This document shows, in pieces, positions 35,117 through 43,807 of a DNA stretch of 64,000 nucleotides. Each line of letters opens with the position of its first letter. The first letter of the stretch is position 1. The position numbers were made by a program, and so were the translations under genes. The notes under the pieces are model-generated. The model ran no database searches and was not told the origin of the DNA. It was given only the letters and a program-made list of their open reading frames with translations. The stretch is taken from positions 62,001-126,000 of the forward strand of contig CAWBSY010000004.1 in the NCBI GenBank assembly GCA_963791575.1. Direction: 5' to 3'. This DNA is from JAOAPG01 sp963791575 (GTDB lineage Bacteria > Acidobacteriota > Terriglobia > Terriglobales > Acidobacteriaceae).

Positions 35117-35551
35117 TTAGTTGTCGATTCGCTGCACAACTGAAAGAATCTTCCACTCTCCATTGGATTTCGAAAGAGTCATGTAGTCCACCCAGTGTGG
35201 AGTCACCAGCTTGGCGGAAGCGATGTCTCCCGCAACGTCCAGCACACTTATTTGTTCTGTCTGCTCCGCTTGGGGAATGTCAGAAGGGACATGGGAGCGT
35301 ACCTCTCGCACCATCTCCAGAGCCGTTTTCTCTCTGATCGGGATGTCTCCATGGATCATGTGCTTCATGTATTGGGGATGCAGGGTGTTCTCCATCCGGG
35401 GAGCGTCGCCGGTGTAATAGGCTTCAATGTAGTCCCGAACAGTAGCAGTGACGGCGGACGGTTCGTCTGCGGAAGTTTTGTTGTTTTGTGCAGTGGCTGA
35501 AAGGTTGAGAAGTAGTAAGCAAAGGCCGAAGCCTAGTACAGAACGGTTCAT
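35117..35551 (-). CDS. Exported NTF2-like protein (putative lumazine-binding type)
   Basis: A 144-aa protein with a signal peptide (SVLGFGLCLLLLNLSATAQ) and an NTF2-like cone fold: VTATVRDYIEAYYTGDAPRM and ENTLHPQYMKHMI are the entry helices and DVAGDIASAKLVTPHWVDYM, then LSKSNGEWKILSVVQ, the final strands. The pattern matches PF12893 (Lumazine_bd_2). Such small cone-shaped proteins bind ligands or assist secreted enzymes. A related domain is fused to the metallo-beta-lactamase at 43808-45094. Confidence 0.8.
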   Translation of the reverse strand: MNRSVLGFGLCLLLLNLSATAQNNKTSADEPSAVTATVRDYIEAYYTGDAPRMENTLHPQYMKHMIHGDIPIREKTALEMVREVRSHVPSDIPQAEQTEQISVLDVAGDIASAKLVTPHWVDYMTLSKSNGEWKILSVVQRIDN

Positions 35552-35689
35552 GGTGGATCGTCTCCGTGGCAGCGAGGTGGTGCGAGCATCGCGATTGTGT
35601 CATAGAGATTCATTCGCTACAACGACACCAAAGGCTGTGTCTGCCTGGCGAAAACACCTTGTTTTTGGTCACAGGGCGCTCGTCTCTTC

Positions 35690-35723
35690 TTTAGTACTAC
35701 GAGTCTTTTAGTACTACGAGTCT
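35690..35723. repeat. Perfect 17-bp tandem duplication
   Basis: TTTAGTACTACGAGTCT occurs twice without a gap (35690-35706 and 35707-35723). It lies in the spacer between the NTF2-like gene and the Spy-like pseudogene. Confidence 0.9.
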
Positions 35724-35756
35724 ACGTCGCGGAAGACCTCCGGCACGGGCAGAGGC

Positions 35757-36203
35757 CTAAGAAGGTGGCGCTGGCGACGCTGTAGCGGGCGGAGCCGATC
35801 GCCTGTTCTCTACACCATGATGCTCGCGTTGCTGCATCGCCTTTTCCAATTCTTTCTGGCGATCAGTAAGCAGAGCATGAATCTCGTGGTGCGTATCGTC
35901 GCTGATGGCGTGAATCTGCGGAGCAAGATCCCGCCGCGAAGCTGTCGGATTCTTATCAAGCAGCGCGTGAATTCTGTCATGGTGCTCCTGCAGCAGAGGC
36001 CGGACCTGCTGCTGTTGTGCGGAGTCAACTCCAGGTCTTTCGTCAGGCGAGCAAGTTCCTGGTTGATCGATTGCGGTGTATGGATATGCTGAAGCTGCTC
36101 ACGCGCTGAGGGCGGCTGCGCGCCATTGTCCTGAGCTACGGCAGCACCGGCATTCCGAGAATGAGCACAAACCCAAACGCAAGCATGAAAGGCCGATTCG
36201 CAT
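35757..36203 (-). pseudogene. Small periplasmic Spy/CpxP-like protein, frameshifted
   Basis: Reading three frames gives a signal peptide (PFMLAFGFVLILGMPVLP), then AVAQDNGAQPPSAREQLQHI, SINQELARLTKDLELTP, and after a shift QQQVRPLLQEHHDRIHALLD and ISDDTHHEIHALLTDRQKEL. The LELTPxQQxQVRPLL...R pattern resembles the LTxxQ repeats of Spy/CpxP-like periplasmic chaperones. AAAGGAG lies upstream of ATG 36203. Two shifts (near 36140 and 36020) stop translation, so it is probably inactive. The family call is by pattern only. Confidence 0.6.
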
Positions 36204-36273
36204 GGACAGCAATCTCCTTTCTAGATAAACACGCAATTCCACAACAAGTTGCGCTCCTCAAGACCGACTTGTC

Positions 36274-37128
36274 CTACGGATGAGCCTGCTGTTTTCTTAA
36301 CTCTGCGTGGAACGCCTGCTCTCTGTCGGTCACGTAATCCGTGTATCCCGAAGGGTCGATGAATGGATTCAGTCCGCCTTTTCCGGTTTGGGCGTACTTC
36401 CCTTCCATTTCGTAATAGTTTCCGTGGGCTCCAAGAAATACATCGCACGGCAAAGATTTCAAAGTGCTAAACGTACGTTCGTAGTCCTGTTCAATCTGAG
36501 GATACTGATGGTTGTTGACGAGCTTGTATCCGGGATTCACATTCGGACTGCCTACGATGACGACGTTATAAGTCTTGCCGTGGTCCACTACTTTGAGGGT
36601 CCAGGTAGTGCAGCCTTTGGTGTGACCGGGCGTGATGTGCGCTACCAGCACTACGTCACCAAGTCTCACTTCGTCGCCGTCATGCAATATGCGGTCGACC
36701 TTTGCGGGTTCGTAGCGAGAGTCCGGATCATCGCCATATTGAAAATCACTCTTACCTCCACCTTCGACGACCGGGACGTCGGCATCCATGACCATGTACT
36801 TGGCGCCGGTTAGTTTCTTGATCAGAGCGCTGCCTGCGCAGTGATCAAAATGCGCATGGCTGATGAGCAGGATTTTGATATCGCTGAAGCGAAATCCCAG
36901 CTTCTCGACGCTCTCTTTAATAAGTGGAGGGGAACTCGTGAGGTTGCTGTTGATGAGAATGTCGCCTTGAGGAGTCGTGATCAGGTAGGAGGCGAGATCT
37001 TTGCTTCCAACGTAATAGACATTGTCAATGATTCGAAATGGTGGGAACGGCTGTGTCCAGTCAGGGTGGTTTTGGGCGAACAGGCTGGCGAGAAATGCGA
37101 ATGAGATGATTAGTGACCGAAAGAGCAT
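36274..37128 (-). CDS. Subclass B3-type metallo-beta-lactamase, exported
   Basis: A 284-aa protein with a signal peptide (SLIISFAFLASLFAQ). The zinc ligands are in HAHFDH (residues 91-96), PGHTKG (His 169) and GAHGNYY (His 235), the B3 pattern. The opening TQPFPPFRIIDNVYYVG and the strand GDILINSNL are also B3-like. It would hydrolyse beta-lactams in the periplasm, or be a lactonase-like relative; soil B3 enzymes are common in Acidobacteria. It has no linked regulator. A second, fused B3-type gene lies at 43808-45094. Confidence 0.88.
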   Translation of the reverse strand: MLFRSLIISFAFLASLFAQNHPDWTQPFPPFRIIDNVYYVGSKDLASYLITTPQGDILINSNLTSSPPLIKESVEKLGFRFSDIKILLISHAHFDHCAGSALIKKLTGAKYMVMDADVPVVEGGGKSDFQYGDDPDSRYEPAKVDRILHDGDEVRLGDVVLVAHITPGHTKGCTTWTLKVVDHGKTYNVVIVGSPNVNPGYKLVNNHQYPQIEQDYERTFSTLKSLPCDVFLGAHGNYYEMEGKYAQTGKGGLNPFIDPSGYTDYVTDREQAFHAELRKQQAHP

Positions 37129-37638
37129 AGTTAGTCCTGCACAAATCTACATCTGCAGGTCGTGAAGACGGGATGGCTTCCTATGTACCAACCTAGACGA
37201 CCATATTCTAGGCAACGAGTCCCTTCTATTGGGATTTTTCTGTTTGCCAAGCATTCTTGGTTGCAATAGAGTTTATATGCTCTCGCGATTCTTCCCACCT
37301 CTTAACCTCTCCGCCTAATTTTGCACAGTTGCTGCATTGAGGGTGCAAAATGACGTGGTTGGCCGTAGGGTCATACAATATATGGTGTTATATTGCTTGA
37401 CCCCGGCGTGAATTCGCCGTTACAGTAAGTGCAACCTGTGATCCGGCAGCGTCCAATAACTAACTGACGCCCGGATTTCGCGGAGGAGGTATCGCGTTGG
37501 TAAATGGCGATCGCTATCCTGCCTCCTGCTACGCTATCAGCGCCCCAGCCAGCGCCAAGGATTCAATTCGGATCTCGTCAAGTCCGTGTGTTTCGGATTG
37601 AAAAAAGCTCGCGTATTGCATTATCGGAGGAACAGAAG
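37129..37638. other. Intergenic region between the metallo-beta-lactamase and smc
   Basis: About 500 bases. It holds an inverted repeat at 37369-37402 (separate entry). From 37482 GGAGGAGG is followed by TTG 37497 and ATG 37504, opening short frames; the ATG frame is continuous with smc but its first 45 residues are not SMC-like. Confidence 0.4.
37369..37402. promoter_or_regulatory. Inverted repeat, possible operator
   Basis: GGTCATACAATATA and TTATATTGCTTGACC are near-complementary arms separated by five bases. The AT-rich arms with GGTCA/TGACC ends look like a protein-binding site or a promoter-overlapping hairpin, and it lies 100 to 270 bases upstream of smc. Confidence 0.4.
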
Positions 37639-40218
37639 TTGCTAAAACTAAAGAAGCTACAGATCCTCGGATTCAAGTCCTTCTGTGATCGCACGGAACT
37701 CAAGTTCCATGGTGATGGCATTGCGGCGATCATAGGTCCCAATGGCTGTGGGAAATCGAACATTTCCGATGCGATCGCCTGGGTGTTGGGCGAGCAGTCA
37801 GCCAAGACTTTGCGCGGCGCACGCATGGAAGATGTGATCTTTGCCGGCACACGCGACCGCAAACCGACCGGAATGGCGGAGGTCACGCTGACTCTGATTG
37901 ATCCCGGAGTTTACGATGGCGATCCCAACGGTCCGACCGAAATCGAAGTTCAAGACGAGTTACCGCAAAGGCCGGACGACGACAATTGGGACGAAGCCGA
38001 GCTGCGCGCCCGAGCCGCCGAAGAAACCGAACGACTGACCGAAGAAGCGTGGCCGGGAAAGACGGAAGAAGTGGAAGCTGAGTCTTCCGGTCCAGAGATG
38101 GCCGCGTCTTCAGTTCCGCCGAATGGTGATGCACCATCTGTCGTCGAATCCGCTGAAAGTGCTGGCCCGCAAGTTGTCCTTAAAATTCGCCGGAGGAAGT
38201 TTCAGCAACAATTCAAGGCTGGCGAACTTTCGGTAACTCGCCGGCTGTTTCGCTCCGGGGACAGCGAATATCTGTTGAACGGCAAACTATGCCGCTTGCG
38301 CGATATTCAGGAATTGTTCATGGGCACGGGCCTGGGTCCCGAGAGTTATGCGCTGATCGAGCAAGGCCGAATCGGACAGATTTTGAGCAGCCGTCCTACT
38401 GATCGCCGCAACATTATTGAAGAAGCCGCAGGCATCACCAAGTTCAAAACCAAGAAGCGGCTGGCCGAAGCTCGCCTAGAAGATGCCAAGCAGAATCTCT
38501 CGCGGGTAAACGATATTTTCGAAGAAGTCACGCGGCAGATGAATTCCCTCAAGCGGCAGGCGTCCAAGGCTGAGCGCTATGCCAAGTTGCGTGATGAGAT
38601 GCGTGCCAAACTGCGGATCGTGTTGGCGAGCAAATTCGCCCAACTGGAAAGAGAAAGCGCCGAACTCGAATCACAGATCAACGTGCTGTCCGAGGAGATG
38701 CGGGAAAAGACTGAAGCAGTGCAACAACTGGAAGCCGAGCACTCCGACCGTACGCAGCGTGACTATGCCATTGGCGCGGAGATTCGCGAAAATCAAGAAC
38801 GGCTGAACCAGATAAAGCTGGAGATGGACCGGGCAATGGCTCGCCGCCGCACCAACGAAGAACGCTGCGCGGAGCTCGTTGCACGAACGGCTTCATCGGA
38901 GGCCGAACTGGCGCAGGCTCGACAACGGGTAGGTGAGCTGGAATCCGAGCGCGATCTAAACATGCAAACGCTGGCTTCAGCCGCGGCGGATGTGGCCGCA
39001 GCTCAACTTGAGCTCACGCAATGTCAGCAGGAAGCTGCAGCGGCGGCGAATGCGGTCGCCGATCTCGAGCATCAACAGGAAGCGTCGCGCGTCGCCATCA
39101 TGGAGGTGGTCGCGTCCACTTCGAATCTACGCAACCAGCTTACGCAGGCGGAAGAGCGAATGGCGGCGGTTGATCGCGAAACTCTGCGATTGCAAACTGA
39201 AATGGCAGCGGCCAACTCCCAAGTGGAAGCTTTCGGGGGACAGCGCGGGCAAGTCGCCATCGAGTTTGAAAGCGTTTCGCAACGAGTGGCGGGAATTACC
39301 CAAGAGATATCCGATACGCGGCAATTGCTCGACTCGAAGCGGCGAGAGGAAACAGAGAGCAAAAATCAGCTCGACGGCTTACGCGCTGAATATGCGACTG
39401 CCTTGGGTAAGAAAGGATCGTTGGAAGCGATTATTGCGGAGCATGGTTATTCGACCGAATCGGTGCGCAGACTTTTTCAATCCGGCGTGATGAATGGTGG
39501 TTTGGCTCCCGTTGGTGTGCTAGCGGACTTCCTCGAAGTAGAAAATCGCTATGAGGGCGTGGTAGAAGATTTTTTGCGCGATGAGCTCAATTACATCGTC
39601 GTAAAGTCATGGGACGCGGCGGATGAAGGACTCCGCTTGCTCAGGACAGATGTCGATGGGCGCGCGACGTTCCTCGTGCATCCTGAGGATTCACAGGCAA
39701 AGTTTTCCTTCGTTGTTGACGAGGCAACTCACCAGGCTCCGCCCGGACATTCTATTCTTCCGCTGAAGAATACGATCCGGGTGCTCGACGGCTTTGGCAA
39801 GTCGCTGGAAGTGATTCTCCCTAAGCTACGGGATGGCTACATCGTTCCCGATGCTTCGATGGGGCGAAATCTTGCTTTGGAAAATCCGGATGCCTTTTTC
39901 CTCTCGCAATCCGGAGAGTGCTTCCACAACGTGACCGTGACTGGCGGCAAACAGCGCACAGAAGGCCCGCTCTCGATGAAGCGCGAGTTGCGCGACATTG
40001 TACGGCTGCTGAATGAACTTGAAGAGGCTCTGCGGCACAAAGAAACCCGGGTTCTCACACTTGGCCGGGAAATTAAAGAGCTTACTTCCCTGCTCGATCG
40101 GCTTGATGGAGAAAGGCGCGAGGCCGAGAAGCAGGCGATGACCTCGGGTCATACATTGCGGCAACTCGACTCGGAAATGGTTCGCATCGGAGAACGCCTC
40201 GACGACTTGCCAGCATGA
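37639..40218 (+). CDS. smc: Chromosome-segregation ATPase SMC, N-terminal part up to a frameshift
   Basis: N-terminal two thirds of SMC, the condensin ATPase that organises the chromosome. LLKLKKLQILGFKSFCDRTE is the canonical start, so TTG 37639 (GGAGG upstream) is preferred over ATG 37504. Walker A is IIGPNGCGKSN. RDIQELFMGTGLGPESYALI and RRNIIEEAAGITKFKTKKR follow, then a long coiled coil and the hinge (VGVLADFLEVENRYEGVVED). An unusual acidic insert of about 100 residues sits in the head domain between VTLTLIDPG and SVTRRLFRSGDSEYLLNGK. The frame ends at LDDLPA where LDDLQHELRRL is expected, because of one extra base near 40210. Confidence 0.9.
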   Translation: MLKLKKLQILGFKSFCDRTELKFHGDGIAAIIGPNGCGKSNISDAIAWVLGEQSAKTLRGARMEDVIFAGTRDRKPTGMAEVTLTLIDPGVYDGDPNGPTEIEVQDELPQRPDDDNWDEAELRARAAEETERLTEEAWPGKTEEVEAESSGPEMAASSVPPNGDAPSVVESAESAGPQVVLKIRRRKFQQQFKAGELSVTRRLFRSGDSEYLLNGKLCRLRDIQELFMGTGLGPESYALIEQGRIGQILSSRPTDRRNIIEEAAGITKFKTKKRLAEARLEDAKQNLSRVNDIFEEVTRQMNSLKRQASKAERYAKLRDEMRAKLRIVLASKFAQLERESAELESQINVLSEEMREKTEAVQQLEAEHSDRTQRDYAIGAEIRENQERLNQIKLEMDRAMARRRTNEERCAELVARTASSEAELAQARQRVGELESERDLNMQTLASAAADVAAAQLELTQCQQEAAAAANAVADLEHQQEASRVAIMEVVASTSNLRNQLTQAEERMAAVDRETLRLQTEMAAANSQVEAFGGQRGQVAIEFESVSQRVAGITQEISDTRQLLDSKRREETESKNQLDGLRAEYATALGKKGSLEAIIAEHGYSTESVRRLFQSGVMNGGLAPVGVLADFLEVENRYEGVVEDFLRDELNYIVVKSWDAADEGLRLLRTDVDGRATFLVHPEDSQAKFSFVVDEATHQAPPGHSILPLKNTIRVLDGFGKSLEVILPKLRDGYIVPDASMGRNLALENPDAFFLSQSGECFHNVTVTGGKQRTEGPLSMKRELRDIVRLLNELEEALRHKETRVLTLGREIKELTSLLDRLDGERREAEKQAMTSGHTLRQLDSEMVRIGERLDDLPA

Positions 40219-40219
40219 A

Positions 40220-41512
40220 TTGCGTCGCCTGTCTTCCGAACACGCTGAACAAGAAACTCGCATCTCTGCTCGGCAGAACGAAATTGCGGAACTTGGCCAA
40301 AAACGTACGGACCTTGAGCTGGCATCGGCCACCGCGAACGAACAACTGACGAATTTGCGAGAGCGGCGCGATGTAGCAGCACAGAATGCATCGCAACGGT
40401 TGGCGGGAGTGGCGACTCTGGAGGAGCGTCATCGCTCGGCGGCTGGAACTCTCAAGAGGATCGACTCGCTTGTTTTTGAAATGAATGAGCGCGTCTACGT
40501 CCTGGCATCGCAAATCGATTCTTCTGCGGCGGAAATGATTCAGCGCGAAGGCGAAAATCAGCAGATCGCAGAAAAATTACTCGAACTCGAAGCCGAGCGC
40601 AACGCGACAGCGGCCCGAGACGGCCTGCTGCAATTCGAGTCGGAGCAGGTTCGAGCGCGATTGGCTGAAATTGACGACGCTTTGAAGAATGCTCGCGAAC
40701 TTCTCAATCGTGCCCGTGACCATCGCGGCGAACTTTCAGCCGCGGCGGCAAAGCTCGAGTCGGACGCTCAGTACATGGCTGAAGCATGCCTAAACGAACT
40801 TGGCGTACAACGGCCAGAGTTGATGGCCGATGCCACAATTCCGGTTGTTAGTGGAGATGAGCTAGCTGCGGAAGACCAAACTTATCGGGAAATGCGGGGC
40901 CGGCTTGAGGCGATGGGTCCGGTGAACATGATGGCGCTCGATGAATACAAGGAAACTGCCGAGCGGCACGCATTCCTTGACACACAGCGCAAGGATCTTC
41001 TCGATTCCATCCAGAATACGCAAGCTACTATCAAAGAAATTGACGTGTTTTCGCGGCAGAAGTTCGAGGAAGCTTTCAACAAGATCAACGAGAATTTCCA
41101 GGTTACATTCAAGAAGCTCTTCGGTGGCGGACACGCGTTCATGCGTCTGACCGACGAAGAAAACAGCGCTGAAAGTGGCATTGATGTCATCGCTTCGCCG
41201 CCGGGCAAGAAGCTGCAAAGCGTTCTGCTGCTCTCTGGTGGCGAAAAAGCGCTCACGGCGCTGTCACTGCTGGTAGGCATCTTCCAATATCAGCCCAGTC
41301 CATTCTGTATTCTTGATGAAGTGGATGCTCCGCTGGATGAAGCGAACATCGGACGCTTCACGGAACTGGTGAAAGAAATGAGCGTACAGACCCAATTCGT
41401 TCTCATCACGCATAGCAAGAGAACAATGAGCATCGCTCCGGTACTCTACGGAGTAACCATGCAGGAGCCAGGAGTTTCGAAATTGGTCTCGGTGAGATTC
41501 GGGGCGGCATAG
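40220..41512 (+). CDS. smc: SMC, C-terminal part after the frameshift
   Basis: Continuation of smc in the next frame. After RRLSSEHAEQETRISARQNE the second coiled coil runs to MGPVNMMALDEYKETAERHA, then the head: NENFQVTFKKLFGGGHAFMR, the ABC signature LLSGGEKALTALSLL and Walker B FCILDEVDAPLDEANIG, plus the D-loop and switch FVLITHSKRTM. No ribosome site exists for independent translation from TTG 40220. Without the shift the protein would be about 1,290 residues. The single-base change is more likely a sequence error than a real loss in such a core gene. Confidence 0.9.
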   Translation: MRRLSSEHAEQETRISARQNEIAELGQKRTDLELASATANEQLTNLRERRDVAAQNASQRLAGVATLEERHRSAAGTLKRIDSLVFEMNERVYVLASQIDSSAAEMIQREGENQQIAEKLLELEAERNATAARDGLLQFESEQVRARLAEIDDALKNARELLNRARDHRGELSAAAAKLESDAQYMAEACLNELGVQRPELMADATIPVVSGDELAAEDQTYREMRGRLEAMGPVNMMALDEYKETAERHAFLDTQRKDLLDSIQNTQATIKEIDVFSRQKFEEAFNKINENFQVTFKKLFGGGHAFMRLTDEENSAESGIDVIASPPGKKLQSVLLLSGGEKALTALSLLVGIFQYQPSPFCILDEVDAPLDEANIGRFTELVKEMSVQTQFVLITHSKRTMSIAPVLYGVTMQEPGVSKLVSVRFGAA

Positions 41513-41775
41513 ATTTTTCGCCGCGCTTTGGAAAAGTCAGGGACCCGTTGAGACGGGTCCGCTTAAGTTCCGGTTAAGCCAGAATGGGTCTTGCACGAAA
41601 TATTAAAAGCGTGCTAAAGAAACGTCGCAGAATTTTCCTCTGTTATCCTCAAATTTTTGCACATGCTGGTCACACTGAAAGCCTTGCTGAACGCGCGATT
41701 TCGCGAGTTCCCGTTATTGTCAACTCATTTCCTTCGAAGTCTTTGCAGTCCGCCGCTTAACCCTAGACTTAGTCG

Positions 41776-41803
41776 TTGACAAAAATTTTTGACGCGCTAG
41801 AAT
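41776..41803 (+). promoter_or_regulatory. Sigma-70-type promoter for purC
   Basis: TTGACA (41776-41781) and TAGAAT (41798-41803) are separated by 16 bases, with a start expected near 41810, about 26 bases before ATG 41836. A close match to the consensus. Confidence 0.7.
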
Positions 41804-41835
41804 ACGCGACGTTTCCTACCTGTAAAATTCTAAAC

Positions 41836-42747
41836 ATGAACCCCGAACTTATCGACTCCGTCCTCTTACGTACTGATTTCCCAGAACTCGATCTGCATGC
41901 CAGCGGAAAGGTCCGCGATGTCTATCGCCTGGGCGACAACCATCTCTTATTTGTTGCGACTGACCGTATTTCGGCATTCGACTATGTCTTGGCTACCGGC
42001 ATTCCCCAAAAGGGCCGCGTTCTAACCCAGGTCTCACTTTTCTGGTTCGATTTTCTTAAAGACATCGTTCCCAACCACATGGTTACCGCAGACGTGGATC
42101 AATATCCGCAAGCGGTGCGCAAGTATGCTGATCAACTGCGAGGACGCTCCATGCTGGTCAAGCGTGCGGAAATGTTCCCAGTGGAATGCGTGGTACGCGG
42201 GTACATTTCCGGATCAGCATGGAAGGAATACAAAGCCAGTGGCAGCGTCTGCGGGATCACGCTACCCAGTGGCTTGAAGGAATCCGACCAATTACCAGAA
42301 CCGATTTTTACTCCGGCAACCAAGGCGGCCAGCGGCCACGACGAAAATATATCGTTCGATCAAATGGCCCTATTGGTTGGTCCAGAGCTAAGCCACCGGC
42401 TTCGCGACCTTACTCTGGCTATTTATCGGAAGGCTTCGAACTACGCCCGTGAAAAGGGGCTGATCATCGCGGACACGAAATTCGAATTCGGTCAGACAGC
42501 TGCGGGAATTACATTGGCGGACGAGGTGCTCACGCCTGACTCTTCGCGTTTCTGGCCTGCCGACAAGTATCAACCTGGCAAAGCCCAGGATTCGTTTGAT
42601 AAGCAATATGTTCGGGATTATCTCGAAGAAATTCATTGGAACAAACAGCCTCCCGCTCCTTCCCTCCCTCAGGAAGTTGCTCGCAAGACCAGCGAAAAGT
42701 ATTTGGAGGCATACCGCCAGCTCACCGGTCGTGAGTTGAATGTGTAG
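41836..42747 (+). CDS. purC: Phosphoribosylaminoimidazole-succinocarboxamide synthase
   Basis: A 303-aa SAICAR synthetase, the step of purine synthesis that joins CAIR and aspartate with ATP. It has GKVRDVYRLGDNHLLFVATD, RISAFDYVLATGIPQKGRVL, VVRGYISGSAWKEYKASGSV (the family signature region) and LIIADTKFEFG. The length and C-terminal extension suit the longer bacterial/yeast-like type. ATG 41836 is chosen because upstream residues in frame do not match. cvpA follows after 27 bp, so they probably form an operon. Confidence 0.96.
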   Translation: MNPELIDSVLLRTDFPELDLHASGKVRDVYRLGDNHLLFVATDRISAFDYVLATGIPQKGRVLTQVSLFWFDFLKDIVPNHMVTADVDQYPQAVRKYADQLRGRSMLVKRAEMFPVECVVRGYISGSAWKEYKASGSVCGITLPSGLKESDQLPEPIFTPATKAASGHDENISFDQMALLVGPELSHRLRDLTLAIYRKASNYAREKGLIIADTKFEFGQTAAGITLADEVLTPDSSRFWPADKYQPGKAQDSFDKQYVRDYLEEIHWNKQPPAPSLPQEVARKTSEKYLEAYRQLTGRELNV

Positions 42748-42774
42748 CACTAACGCCGCTTGCGGAGAAATCCG

Positions 42775-43293
42775 ATGAGCGGCGCGGATTGGATCATCAT
42801 TGCAGTCATTTTATTATCGGTTATACAAGCGGCGAGCGCGGGCTTCTTTCAAGAGGCTTTTGGTATTGCTGGCCTGGTGTTTGGATATCTTCTAGCGGCA
42901 TGGCAGTACCATCGTTTTGCAGAACACTTTGCGCCGTATATTAATTCGCCCTGGTTTGGCGATATTGCCGGATTCCTGATCATTTTTTTTGCGGTGATGA
43001 TTATTGCCGGAATTGCGGGAAGAATCACACATTGGGTGATGAAGAAAGCCGGACTTAATTTTGTAGATCGTTTGTTCGGAGCGGCTCTCGGCTTTGTGCG
43101 AGGGGCTTTGGTGGTATCAGTGGTGCTGATGGGTATGACCGCGTTTACGCCAACATCGGCGTGGTTGGACAATTCGGAACTGGCGCCCTATTTCCTGGTA
43201 ACGGGACGAGCCGCGATCTGGGTTGCGCCTTCGGATTTACGAACGCGGTTCTATCAAGGACTGGACCTGCTGCATCGCGAACACGGGCAGTGA
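42775..43293 (+). CDS. CvpA-family membrane protein
   Basis: A 172-aa protein with four membrane segments (ADWIIIAVILLSVIQAASAG; FFQEAFGIAGLVFGYLLAAW; IAGFLIIFFAVMIIAGIAG; LFGAALGFVRGALVVSVVL). The segment GLNFVDRLFGAALGFVRGAL is the CvpA signature. CvpA is needed for colicin V production in E. coli and has been linked to purine metabolism and envelope homeostasis; placement right after purC fits. GGAGAA precedes ATG 42775. Function outside E. coli is poorly defined. Confidence 0.85.
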   Translation: MSGADWIIIAVILLSVIQAASAGFFQEAFGIAGLVFGYLLAAWQYHRFAEHFAPYINSPWFGDIAGFLIIFFAVMIIAGIAGRITHWVMKKAGLNFVDRLFGAALGFVRGALVVSVVLMGMTAFTPTSAWLDNSELAPYFLVTGRAAIWVAPSDLRTRFYQGLDLLHREHGQ

Positions 43294-43424
43294 GGCCGGT
43301 AGAGTAGGTAACGGGAAACTTAATTTTTCGCAATGAACTTCGTGAAGGTTTTCTTGGCAGAAGCTTTTTAGCGCGAGACTCCTGACAGAAGTTCTTAGCA
43401 GACGTTCTTAGAAAGAGAGACAAC

Positions 43425-43703
43425 GTGAGAGACCAGCTCGAAGCACTCATCATGCAAATGTACAAGAGCAACATCCTCTACTCTGAGGCTGTTCGCGAAT
43501 TCAAGAAGAGATTCATTCTCACCGTGCTGCAGGAAAACAAAGGCAATCAATGCCGCGCCGCCCGCCAACTCGGAATGCACCGCAATACATTAAGCCGGAC
43601 GATTAACGAGCTAAAGATCGATGTTCGTCAGCTTCGGGACGGCGGCAAACGTCCTCCGCGCAGTGCTCGTCCACTCGGTTATGAAAAGAAAGCGGCGAGA
43701 TAG
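43425..43703 (+). CDS. Fis-type helix-turn-helix DNA-binding protein
   Basis: A 92-aa protein. The C-terminal half has the Fis/NtrC-type HTH: FKKRFILTVLQENKGNQCRA, then ARQLGMHRNTLSRTINELKI, followed by a basic tail. GTG 43425 follows an AAGAGAGA-rich sequence. It lies 130 bp after cvpA in the purC direction. Small stand-alone Fis-like proteins like this one are frequent in Acidobacteria and may act as global or local regulators. No partner sensor is adjacent. Confidence 0.8.
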   Translation: MRDQLEALIMQMYKSNILYSEAVREFKKRFILTVLQENKGNQCRAARQLGMHRNTLSRTINELKIDVRQLRDGGKRPPRSARPLGYEKKAAR

Positions 43704-43807
43704 CGACACCTGCGGTTCATGACAGCGAATTACCTTTTGCGACTACTGTCGTGAATGCGATACCCATTTTCATTCCTTATCAAGCCGCTCTGCCTTAGCA
43801 ATCGGAT

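Noticed and set aside
41541..41560. Perfect GGACCCGT/ACGGGTCC hairpin after smc
   Set aside because: No T-tract follows, so a rho-independent terminator cannot be claimed.
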